A stretch of DNA of 50,124 bases from an uncultured Bacteroidales bacterium (GTDB lineage: Bacteria; Bacteroidota; Bacteroidia; Bacteroidales; UBA11471): the NCBI GenBank assembly GCA_947593515.1, contig CANQDQ010000015.1, positions 1 to 50,124 of the forward strand, written 5' to 3'. How positions within the stretch are numbered: position 1 is the stretch's first letter; every line of letters starts with the position of its first letter. Shown one piece after another: positions 25,448-32,690 of the stretch. Made by a program: the position numbers and the translations under genes. The notes beneath the pieces were generated by a model. The model did no database searches, had not been told where the DNA came from, and worked only from the letters and a program-made list of their open reading frames with translations.

Positions 25448-26527
25448 ATGAAAAACCTTTTTTCAGTTTTATTTTTGACAGTCTGCTGTGCCGTGTCGGC
25501 ACAGCAGACTTTCTGCATACACGGCAAGGTGAAAGGGCTTAAAGCCGGCGTGGAAATCGCGGTACTGTCTCACGAAAACACAGGCGAAACCATCGCCACC
25601 GCCACCGTGCAGAAAAACGGAAAATTCTTCATCGAAGGTCATGTAGACCACCCGACTCTCTGCACCCTCACCACCAACAACCTCGATATGCTGGGCGACA
25701 AAATCGCCCAAAACAACTACAAAGACGTGAAATGGACTTACACACCCGTCTTCGTTGACAACTCCGACATGACCATCGAGGTGCCCTCTTACGACCTCGT
25801 GCCCGATGCTCCGGAGTCGGAACACTTCCACATCACGGGCAGCGCCACGCACCGTGAATACTGCGAGTACACGGCACGCTGCGGCAGCCACGACCCGAAA
25901 TTCGACGACGCCATACGGTTCATTGCGGAACACCCGACGTCGGTGGTTTCGGTCTACGCCGCCAACCTTATGCTTACCAACGGCTACAACCTCACCGCCG
26001 AACAGATACACGAATTGCAAACGACCATCACCGGCTGCCCCGCCGACACGGCGCGCTACAACCTTTTCGTGCGCCGGGCACACATCGCCGAGCTGACCGC
26101 CGTAGGCAATCCTATCGTGGATCTCGACCTCATCACCCCCGAAAATGCGCGCCGACAGCTCGCCGACATCGTCAAGGAGCACGCAGGGAAATACCTGCTT
26201 ATCGACTTCTGGGCATCGTGGTGCGGCATCTGCCGGGCTTCGACGCCGGACATCAAAGTCATGTACGACAAGTACGACCGCAGCCGTTTCGACGTCATTT
26301 CCGTCTCCTGCGACGAGAACGACAACGCTTGGCGCACCGCCATGGAGAAAGACCAAATGGCGTGGAAACAGTACTGTCTCACGCCCGAAGGGTACAAACG
26401 TTTTTTCGAATGCTACCAGCTCATCGGCGTTCCTTACTACCTGCTCGTCTCTCCCGACGGCAAAGTCATCGGAAATCCGTCGGGCACCGAAGCTATCGAA
26501 ACACTGGTTTCGCAGGCGCTGGAATAA
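25448..26527 (+). CDS. Thioredoxin-fold protein with CGIC motif (TlpA/DUF4369-like)
   Basis: The 359-residue exported protein (signal peptide ending AVSAQQ) has an N-terminal DUF4369-like beta domain (CIHGKVKGLKAGVEIAVLSH) and a C-terminal thioredoxin domain with active site CGIC at about 259-262 in IDFWASWCGICRASTPDIK, then a GVPYYLLVSPDG cis-proline loop. CGIC differs from the CGPC of the first thioredoxin gene, implying a different redox potential or partner. I start at ATG 25448; the longer frame would begin at TTG 25436. It is last of the eight-gene operon, with a strong terminator 22 bases after the stop. Confidence 0.88.
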   Translation: MKNLFSVLFLTVCCAVSAQQTFCIHGKVKGLKAGVEIAVLSHENTGETIATATVQKNGKFFIEGHVDHPTLCTLTTNNLDMLGDKIAQNNYKDVKWTYTPVFVDNSDMTIEVPSYDLVPDAPESEHFHITGSATHREYCEYTARCGSHDPKFDDAIRFIAEHPTSVVSVYAANLMLTNGYNLTAEQIHELQTTITGCPADTARYNLFVRRAHIAELTAVGNPIVDLDLITPENARRQLADIVKEHAGKYLLIDFWASWCGICRASTPDIKVMYDKYDRSRFDVISVSCDENDNAWRTAMEKDQMAWKQYCLTPEGYKRFFECYQLIGVPYYLLVSPDGKVIGNPSGTEAIETLVSQALE

Positions 26528-26548
26528 CCCGTCATTTCCTCAAAAAAC

Positions 26549-26578
26549 AAAGGCATACAGAGTTTTCCGTATGCCTTT
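26549..26578 (+). terminator. Rho-independent terminator ending the SusCD operon
   Basis: AAAGGCATAC (26549-26558) pairs perfectly with GTATGCCTTT (26569-26578) and is followed by TTCTTAT. It sits directly after the last gene of the operon. Confidence 0.85.
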
Positions 26579-26637
26579 TTCTTATCCCCTTGCACGAGAT
26601 TTTGCCGACAAACTCTCGCCGGATAATCATTTTATAT

Positions 26638-26645
26638 TACCTTTG
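26638..26645 (+). promoter_or_regulatory. Predicted -7 promoter element (TACCTTTG) for the GtrA-like gene
   Basis: TACCTTTG matches TAnnTTTG exactly, 16 bases before the ATG at 26662. Confidence 0.6.
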
Positions 26646-26661
26646 CGTGTCGATTACGAAC

Positions 26662-27081
26662 ATGGACGAGCAAGGAAAACCGAAAACGAAGAAAGAGATT
26701 TTGCGCTTCTGCATCACGGGAGCCACCATCACGGCGGTGCTGTACGGCATTTACTACGCCATGCTGTACGTGGGGTTCAGCGTCGATATTTCTTTTACGA
26801 CCGGATTTGTGGTCAGCTTCATCTGCAACTTCCTGCTCACCAACTACTACACGTTCCGCACCCCTATCGACGCGGAGAACGCCCTGCGCTTCACCCTGTG
26901 TCAGGCGCTCAATTTTCTGATGCAGTATGCGGCACTGAAACTTTTTGTGGCGCTCGGGGTGCCGGAGGAGGTTGCCCTCGTGCCCGTGTGGGTCGTCATC
27001 TTCCCTATCAATTTCCTGTTGATGCGCAAGTTGCTGCGGTCGCAGCGGTTCCGCATTCACAAAACGAAAAAGAATCTGTAA
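26662..27081 (+). CDS. GtrA-family small membrane protein
   Basis: The 139-residue protein has four predicted membrane helices (ITAVLYGIYYAML, ISFTTGFVVSFICNF, FLMQYAALKLFVALG, VWVVIFPINFLLM) and the GtrA pattern FxxxFxCNFxLTNYYTF. GtrA proteins are thought to help move lipid-linked sugars across the inner membrane. The ATG at 26662 fits the promoter just upstream; the longer frame runs back through the terminator of the operon before. No glycosyltransferase partner is adjacent. Confidence 0.85.
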   Translation: MDEQGKPKTKKEILRFCITGATITAVLYGIYYAMLYVGFSVDISFTTGFVVSFICNFLLTNYYTFRTPIDAENALRFTLCQALNFLMQYAALKLFVALGVPEEVALVPVWVVIFPINFLLMRKLLRSQRFRIHKTKKNL

Positions 27082-27106
27082 CTGCCGTTTTCGCACGGCG
27101 CGGCAG
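27082..27106. terminator. Weak hairpin between convergent genes
   Basis: CTGCCG (27082-27087) pairs with CGGCAG (27101-27106) around a 13-base loop, between the GtrA-like stop and the PP2C-like stop. The stem is short, so function is doubtful. Confidence 0.25.
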
Positions 27107-27115
27107 ACCGGCGGC

Positions 27116-27952
27116 TCACTCCGCCCGCAAGCGCAGGTAGGCACGGTCGTCGAACGACGTCTGCCCCTGCATCACGCCTTTGGTCGATTTGAAAATACGG
27201 AAGCAGTGCGGGTCGTCGTACAGAATCTGCCGCAGGCGGCGCTCCGACTCTTCGAGCGTGGGCAGCACCGCCGGATAACCGTCGGAGGCGAGCACCACCT
27301 CCTGCCCCGCCTCTACGGCATAACAGCGCACATCGGGCGCATAGGGCGGGAAGCCGTCGAGCACGCCGTAAGCAAACGGCATATCGGGCGCCGTAGGATT
27401 CTGCGCGCGGTACTGCCGCAACAGCGCCTCCCGTATGGCTTCGCGCCCCACATCGTGCACAAAAAGAGCATCGGGTGCACCGCCCTGCGCCAAATAGCTT
27501 TCTATCGCCTCGGCGCGGCGGGAAGACAAAAGCGTGTCTATCGCTTTTTCGTGCCGGTATTCGGCACCGCCGATGCGCAGACGGCAATCGCCCACCGACC
27601 AGACTTCGCGACGGGCATCGCTATATACGACCGCCGACGCCGTCAGGCGGCAGGAGGCATCGACGCGGACACGGTCGAGCAAGCGATGCTCCCGATAAAA
27701 TCGGACAAACATTTCATTTGCGCGGGCGATAAACGCGGAGCAATCGGCATCGGCAGGCAGGTCGGCAAGGAGCCGCACCAACAGCGACGCCGCCACCCGC
27801 CCGGGCGTGCGACCGGAAAAGCGAAAGGAAGTTTTCGACGTGGCGCCGTCGACGACAGCGGCAAAATGCGGAGTAACGGCAAGGGCGTCTTCGCATCGTT
27901 CGGGGTCGTCGAATTTCCCGACCGCATACTGCTCGATTACGGTAAATGCCAT
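27116..27952 (-). CDS. PP2C-like protein phosphatase
   Basis: The 278-residue cytoplasmic protein carries PP2C metal-binding motifs in order: RCEDALAV near 20 and FAAVVDGATSK near 30-40 (N-terminal Asp ligands), VWSVGDCRLRIGG near 116, VVLASDGYPAVL near 221, and SFDDRAYLRL at the C-terminus (final Asp pair). It should therefore be a metal-dependent Ser/Thr phosphatase, though divergent from eukaryotic-type enzymes. It starts 12 bases after the stop of the TPR gene and is probably co-transcribed with it. No Ser/Thr kinase is seen in the window. Confidence 0.8.
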   Translation of the reverse strand: MAFTVIEQYAVGKFDDPERCEDALAVTPHFAAVVDGATSKTSFRFSGRTPGRVAASLLVRLLADLPADADCSAFIARANEMFVRFYREHRLLDRVRVDASCRLTASAVVYSDARREVWSVGDCRLRIGGAEYRHEKAIDTLLSSRRAEAIESYLAQGGAPDALFVHDVGREAIREALLRQYRAQNPTAPDMPFAYGVLDGFPPYAPDVRCYAVEAGQEVVLASDGYPAVLPTLEESERRLRQILYDDPHCFRIFKSTKGVMQGQTSFDDRAYLRLRAE

Positions 27953-27964
27953 ACGGGGAGGGAA

Positions 27965-30010
27965 TCAATCGTTAAGACGTTTGAGAACATTGTACGCCGA
28001 CACGATGCCCAACTCGCCCGCCTTGCTCAGGTCGGCAATGCCGGCATCGTTCCGACCCAGATAGATATACACCAACCCGCGATTGTAGTAGGCTTCGGCA
28101 AAATCGGGGTCGCGCTCTATGGCGGCGGTGTAATCGGCAACGGCAGCGGTGAAATCCTGCCTGCCGCAGCGCACGTTGGCACGGTTGTAGTAGTTGTAGG
28201 CAAAATCGGGAGCAAGGGCGATGGCGCGCTCATAGTCGCGCAGCACCATTTCGTAATCGACCGACGAGGGGTCGCGCACCAAACCGAGCTCGACGAGTTT
28301 TTGCGATTGCACCGTCCGTTCCGTTCCGCCCTTCAAACGGTCGTCGGCGCTCCATGCCGAACGGTTATATTCGATTTGACGCTGGCGAACGAAAGCTCGC
28401 ACGAAGTAAGCGAACATGAACGAAGGACTCAACTCGACCACACGGTCGAGGTCGCTCAACGCATTGTCGTAATCCTGCAAAAGCATGAAGTCGATAGCCC
28501 TGCCGAAATAGGGCACGGGATTGGTGGGCGAAATGTCGATAAGGCGGGAATAGTCGGACACCGACGTGAAATGCGTGCGGGCTTGCACCGAATCGAGCGG
28601 CTGCACGGAATTGGTGAGCAGCAAGCGGCGGCGCAGCAGGCGGGTATTGTTGAGGGCTGCCAGCTCCGGCACGAACGCAATCGTGCGGCGCACGTTGTCG
28701 CCCCGCTCGTAGTAGGTAAGCGAGTAAGGCGGGAGTATCTCCACTTTGCGCGAACGGTCTTGTATGCGTCCGCGTATCTCGCTGGAATATTTCTGATCGA
28801 CGCCGGCAGTGTTGTCAGCCACCAGCAGGCGGTCGAATTTGTTGATGTTCTTGTCCGACTCTTTGCGCACGCGGTCGGCTTCGGCGAGCGTTTCGTCATC
28901 GGGCGACGCCGTTTTCGATTTTTCATACAGCGCCATCGCCTTGTCGTAATCCTGCTTGCCGCCTGCCGTGTCGCCCGACTTGCGCTTGGCTTCGGAGCGG
29001 GCGTAATAGCCTTGATAGAAATCGGGATAAGCCTCCAACACCTTATCGAAGTCGGGTATCGCTTCCCGATATTTGCCCAGCTCGCTCAACAATACGGCAC
29101 GGTTGTAACGCGCCAGCAAATTGTCGGGTTCGTGGCGGATATAGTAATCGAAATCGTTGAGGGCATCGTTTTTGGCGCCGACGGCAAAAGAGAGCAAACC
29201 GCGATTGTAACGCGCCATCAGGTTAGTGGGGTCTAACTCCACCACTTTGTCATAGTCAATCATCGCCCCGCGCAAATCCTCTTTGTAATACCGAATCATC
29301 GCGCGATTGACGAGAAGGGCGGGCGTATTGGGTTCGAGGCGCAGGGCATGGTCGATGTCAGTCTGCGCGGCATCGTAATCGTGGGTGTATATCGCCTGCA
29401 AAATCGCCCGCAGCGCGTATGCCGGCGCACGACGGTGATCGATGGCAATGGCTTTGTCGAGGTCGGCAATCGCCCCCGCCGTATCGCCCCGCAGCACGAG
29501 GTAGCGCCCGCGATTGAGGTAGGCTTCGTAATTCGAAGGGTACAGCGCAATGAGGCGGGCAAACGTGCTGTCGGCTTGCGCATACTGTTCCGACTGCGCT
29601 TCGGCAATCGCCTTATTGGAAAGGAATTGACGATTCTCCGGCATATAATGCAGCCCTGCTTCGTAATCGTCGATAGCCCCCTGATAATCTTCGAGATTCT
29701 GGCGGGCGATACCGCGCACCTGATACGCATCGACGATAAAGGGATTCCGCTTTATCGCCTCTGTGGCATCGCTCTCGGCACCCCGATAATCGTCGAGACT
29801 GAGTTTCGCCACCGAGCGCAAGAAATAGGGTTCTGCCAAATAGGGCTTTACCTGTATGACTTGATTGAAATATTGTATCGCCAGCACATAGTCCTCGAAA
29901 TAGAGGGCATTGCGACCGATGTGGGTAATGCGCTCGGTATTGAGCTGCCCCCTCGCCGTGAAAAGACAGCAGGGCAGCAAAAGGAAACACCAAAGAAATA
30001 TCCGACGCAT
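27965..30010 (-). CDS. Large periplasmic TPR-repeat protein
   Basis: The 681-residue protein has a signal peptide (FLLLPCCLFTARGQL) and then about twelve or more TPR units, many carrying the TPR core pattern, e.g. NPFIVDAYQVRGIARQNLED, SNYEAYLNRGRYLVLRGD, NLMARYNRGLLSFAVGAKND and DFAEAYYNRGLVYIYLGR. A less regular, charged stretch around 355-470 splits the array into two blocks. It is likely a scaffold in the periplasm or on the envelope. ATG 30010 is used because the six residues upstream would begin at a TTG. It leads the two-gene unit with the PP2C-like phosphatase. Confidence 0.88.
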   Translation of the reverse strand: MRRIFLWCFLLLPCCLFTARGQLNTERITHIGRNALYFEDYVLAIQYFNQVIQVKPYLAEPYFLRSVAKLSLDDYRGAESDATEAIKRNPFIVDAYQVRGIARQNLEDYQGAIDDYEAGLHYMPENRQFLSNKAIAEAQSEQYAQADSTFARLIALYPSNYEAYLNRGRYLVLRGDTAGAIADLDKAIAIDHRRAPAYALRAILQAIYTHDYDAAQTDIDHALRLEPNTPALLVNRAMIRYYKEDLRGAMIDYDKVVELDPTNLMARYNRGLLSFAVGAKNDALNDFDYYIRHEPDNLLARYNRAVLLSELGKYREAIPDFDKVLEAYPDFYQGYYARSEAKRKSGDTAGGKQDYDKAMALYEKSKTASPDDETLAEADRVRKESDKNINKFDRLLVADNTAGVDQKYSSEIRGRIQDRSRKVEILPPYSLTYYERGDNVRRTIAFVPELAALNNTRLLRRRLLLTNSVQPLDSVQARTHFTSVSDYSRLIDISPTNPVPYFGRAIDFMLLQDYDNALSDLDRVVELSPSFMFAYFVRAFVRQRQIEYNRSAWSADDRLKGGTERTVQSQKLVELGLVRDPSSVDYEMVLRDYERAIALAPDFAYNYYNRANVRCGRQDFTAAVADYTAAIERDPDFAEAYYNRGLVYIYLGRNDAGIADLSKAGELGIVSAYNVLKRLND

Positions 30011-30035
30011 CACGTTCTGCACAAACAAAAATTTT

Positions 30036-30043
30036 CAAATATG
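30036..30043 (-). promoter_or_regulatory. Possible -7 element (CATATTTG, one mismatch) for the TPR gene
   Basis: The minus strand reads CATATTTG, one base off TAnnTTTG, 26 bases before the start at 30010. Just upstream is an inverted repeat CGTAC-AAAT-GTACG at 30054-30067, possibly a binding site, possibly chance. Confidence 0.35.
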
Positions 30044-30194
30044 ATAAATGTGTCGTACAAATGTACGGATTTTCCACAAACTCCGAACCGGAATAACAGT
30101 TTTTATTACAAACTGCCTAAGCCGATGCCGGATAGAGCGGCATCGGCAAACTGCACAAAGAAAGCCAATCGGGGTATTGCATAAAAATTTTTAT

Positions 30195-30202
30195 TACATT
30201 TG
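30195..30202 (+). promoter_or_regulatory. Predicted -7 promoter element (TACATTTG) for the SLC1-type symporter
   Basis: TACATTTG matches TAnnTTTG exactly, 58 bases before the ATG at 30261. Confidence 0.6.
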
Positions 30203-30260
30203 CGACATAAGCAAACCGACCGACCGTTGCGGTCGCCGCCACCGACAAGAACAAACGCCC

Positions 30261-31454
30261 ATGAAAAAGCCGAAAATATCCCTTCTCGTCAAAGTGTTCA
30301 TCGCCATTGCGGCGGGCATCGCGTTCGGACAATTTCTGCCGGACAGCATCGTGCGCATTTTCGTAACGTTCAATTCGCTGTTCGGAAATTTTCTCTCCTT
30401 CGCCATTCCGCTCATCATCTTGGGACTGGTAACACCGGCTATCGGCGACTTGGGAAAGGGTGCAGGGAAACTCTTGCTTCTCACCGCGCTAATCGCCTAC
30501 GGCTCCACCCTCTTTTCGGGATTTTTCACTTTTTTCAGCTGCTCGGCTATTTTTCCCCATATCCTCGCCGACGCCGACCCTGCCGCCATAGAAAATCCCG
30601 AAAACCTGATGCTGCCGCCCTACTTCACCGTAGCGATGCCGCCGCTGATGGACATTATGACGGCGCTGCTCCTCTCGTTCACCATCGGGCTGGGACTTTC
30701 GCGCATCGAGGGCGACACACTGCGAAAGGCTTTCGACGATTTCCAGAAAATCATCATGCTGCTTATCCGGGCGGCAATCATTCCGCTATTGCCCCTGCAC
30801 ATCTTCGGCATCTTCCTGAACATGACGGTGAGCGGACAGGTGGCAAACGTGCTTTCGATGTTCGTGAAAGTAATCGTCGTCATCTTCGTACTCCACGTGC
30901 TGTTGCTGCTCATTCAGTTTGCGGTAGCGGGCGGCATAAGCGGCAAAAATCCGTTCCGGCTGTTGAAAAATATGCTGCCGGCTTACACCACCGCGCTGGG
31001 CACGCAGTCGTCGGCAGCCACCATTCCAGTAACGCTGGCACAGACGTTGAAAAACGGCGTGTGCACGCCCATCGCCTCTTTCACCGTACCCCTCTGCGCC
31101 ACCATACACCTGTCGGGCAGCGCGATGAAAATCACCGCCTGCGCCATGGCTATTCTCTACATGACCGGCGCGCCCGCAACAGGGGAGAGTATGGCGGGAT
31201 TCATACTGATGCTCGGCATCGCCATGGTGGCTGCTCCGGGCGTGCCGGGCGGCGCTATCATGGCGGCACTCGGACTGCTGGAAAGTATGCTCGGATTCGA
31301 CGAAACGGCTCAAGCGCTGATGATTGCCCTCTACATCGCCATGGACAGTTTCGGCACTGCGTGCAACGTTACCGGCGACGGAGCTATCGCCGTGGCAGTC
31401 GATAAAATTGCCGGAAAACAGAACAACGTGTCCGACAAAGATGTATCTTTGTAA
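30261..31454 (+). CDS. Dicarboxylate/amino acid:cation symporter (SLC1 family), divergent
   Basis: The 397-residue membrane protein has the eight-helix, two-hairpin layout of the DAACS/SLC1 family. HP1 is seen as TTALGTQSSAATIPVTL, HP2 around GAPGVPGGAIMAALGLL, and TM8 as MDSFGTACNVTGDGAIA. Two family signatures differ. TM7 NMDGT reads IHLSGS, and the TM8 arginine that holds the side-chain carboxylate of glutamate or aspartate is Gly (DSFGT in place of DxxRT), while the Asp binding the amino group and NVTGD remain. Neutral amino acid or other substrate specificity, and altered sodium coupling, are my inference. The ATG at 30261 is chosen by homology. Confidence 0.88.
   Translation: MKKPKISLLVKVFIAIAAGIAFGQFLPDSIVRIFVTFNSLFGNFLSFAIPLIILGLVTPAIGDLGKGAGKLLLLTALIAYGSTLFSGFFTFFSCSAIFPHILADADPAAIENPENLMLPPYFTVAMPPLMDIMTALLLSFTIGLGLSRIEGDTLRKAFDDFQKIIMLLIRAAIIPLLPLHIFGIFLNMTVSGQVANVLSMFVKVIVVIFVLHVLLLLIQFAVAGGISGKNPFRLLKNMLPAYTTALGTQSSAATIPVTLAQTLKNGVCTPIASFTVPLCATIHLSGSAMKITACAMAILYMTGAPATGESMAGFILMLGIAMVAAPGVPGGAIMAALGLLESMLGFDETAQALMIALYIAMDSFGTACNVTGDGAIAVAVDKIAGKQNNVSDKDVSL
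31444..31451 (+). promoter_or_regulatory. Predicted -7 promoter element (TATCTTTG) inside the end of the symporter gene
   Basis: TATCTTTG matches TAnnTTTG exactly. It overlaps the last codons of the symporter and lies 21 bases before ATG 31473, so the kinase-like gene may have its own promoter as well as readthrough. Confidence 0.5.
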
Positions 31455-31472
31455 CCAAAGAACGTGAAGCGT

Positions 31473-32093
31473 ATGGAACAGAAATTCGTAATCTCCATCG
31501 GTCGCCAATTCGGCAGCGGCGGACGGGAAATAGGCAAAGAACTCGCCCGCCTGATGGACATCGCCTACTACGACAGGGAGCTGATACAGGAAGCGGCAAA
31601 AGAGAGCGGCATCGACCCGCAGTTTTTCGAACAAGCCGACGAAACGGCTCCGACCAATCTGCGCCACGCCCTGCTGGGGTGGTCGGCTTTCAACTACGCC
31701 GGCGGACTGTGCAACGAAAATATGTTCAAACTTCAAGCCGACGTAATACGACATATCGCCGAAACCCGTTCGTGCGTCATCGTGGGGCGCTGCGCCGACT
31801 ACATTCTGCGCGAACACCCGCGCTGCTTCACCGTATTCATACACGCCGATATGCGCGACCGCATAGCCCGCATACGGCAACACGAACCGCAGCTCTCGGA
31901 AAAAGAGGCTGCCGACAAAGCCGTAAAGACCGACAAAAAACGTGCGGGATATTACAATTTCTACTCCGACAAGGAATGGGGCGTAACGACTACCTACGAC
32001 CTGTCGGTAAATTCATCGGTACTCGGCTCGCTCGAAACGGCAGCCCTGATACGCACATGGGTCGAAAAACGACTCGCCACCCTGCCGCGATAA
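31473..32093 (+). CDS. Cytidylate kinase-like family protein
   Basis: The 206-residue protein matches the cytidylate-kinase-like family (PF13189). It has an N-terminal nucleotide-binding loop GRQFGSGGREIGKELA, a following YYDRELIQEAA segment, VIVGRCADYIL (second strand), and AADKAVKTDKKRAGYYNFY near the lid, ending with YDLSVNSSVLGSLETA. True cytidylate kinase (cmk) is probably elsewhere; the family's substrate is not firmly known. Start ATG 31473 is preferred for its distance from the promoter; GTG 31464 would add three residues. It follows the symporter by 18 bases and converges with YjbQ. Confidence 0.85.
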   Translation: MEQKFVISIGRQFGSGGREIGKELARLMDIAYYDRELIQEAAKESGIDPQFFEQADETAPTNLRHALLGWSAFNYAGGLCNENMFKLQADVIRHIAETRSCVIVGRCADYILREHPRCFTVFIHADMRDRIARIRQHEPQLSEKEAADKAVKTDKKRAGYYNFYSDKEWGVTTTYDLSVNSSVLGSLETAALIRTWVEKRLATLPR

Positions 32094-32118
32094 AATCCTC
32101 ATTTTCCCAACCTACACG

Positions 32119-32142
32119 GCGGCGCATCTGATGGTGCGCCGC
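32119..32142. terminator. Probable bidirectional terminator between convergent genes
   Basis: GCGGCGCA (32119-32126) pairs perfectly with TGCGCCGC (32135-32142) around an 8-base loop, between the stops of the kinase-like gene and yjbQ. No long T-run follows. Confidence 0.45.
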
Positions 32143-32149
32143 TGTTGCA

Positions 32150-32560
32150 TCATGTCCACAGCGTAGCAACGATGCGCCGCTCGCCGGCACCGGAGCGGAA
32201 CTCGCACAGGTAAATTCCTTGCCACGTGCCGAGCGCCAACCGACCGTCGCGCACGGGTATGGTGAGCGACGCCCCCAAGAGCGAACATTTGATATGCGCG
32301 GGCATATCGTCGTCGCCTTCGAGCGTATGGGTGTAATAAGCAGCCCGCTCGGGCGCCAGTCTGTCGAGCGAGGGAGAGAAATCGGCACGCACCGACGGGT
32401 CGGCGTTTTCATTGATAGTCAGCGCCGCTGACGTGTGTTGCAGAAACAGATGCAGCAACCCCGCCTGCGGCAATTCGCCCAACTCCCGCAACACCCGCTC
32501 CGTAATCAGATGATACCCCCGACGCATCGCCGGAAGTACGATAACCTGCTGTCGTATCAT
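32150..32560 (-). CDS. yjbQ: YjbQ-family protein (UPF0047)
   Basis: The 136-residue protein has the family signature FLQHTSAALTINENADPSV and a downstream GDDDMPAHIKCSLLGASLTIPV stretch; its C-terminal half has GTWQGIYLCEFR. Members can show weak thiamine-phosphate synthase activity, but the physiological role is unsettled. Length is normal. Start ATG 32560 lies 26 bases after a TATATTTG element. It is monocistronic. Confidence 0.92.
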   Translation of the reverse strand: MIRQQVIVLPAMRRGYHLITERVLRELGELPQAGLLHLFLQHTSAALTINENADPSVRADFSPSLDRLAPERAAYYTHTLEGDDDMPAHIKCSLLGASLTIPVRDGRLALGTWQGIYLCEFRSGAGERRIVATLWT

Positions 32561-32586
32561 CGTTCGTCTTTTTGAAATTCCGAAAT

Positions 32587-32594
32587 CAAATATA
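32587..32594 (-). promoter_or_regulatory. Predicted -7 promoter element (TATATTTG) for yjbQ
   Basis: The minus strand reads TATATTTG, an exact TAnnTTTG match, 26 bases before the yjbQ start. Confidence 0.6.
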
Positions 32595-32655
32595 CATCAT
32601 TTTCCCGGACTCCGGCAAATTTTCCATTCAAGGCTTTTTTATTAAAAATATTTAT

Positions 32656-32663
32656 TATCTTCG
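32656..32663 (+). promoter_or_regulatory. Possible -7 element (TATCTTCG variant) for the acyltransferase gene
   Basis: TATCTTCG differs from TAnnTTTG by one base and lies 27 bases before the ATG at 32691. The same variant occurs before the DUF2156-GNAT gene, so it may be a usable form in this organism. Confidence 0.45.
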
Positions 32664-32690
32664 CAGTTTACATTTAATATATCAAAAATC

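Noticed and set aside
27206..29236. Long plus-strand open frame (676 codons) opposite the PP2C and TPR genes
   Set aside because: It spans two real minus-strand genes; rich in His/Arg/Val as expected for an antisense shadow, with no start context.
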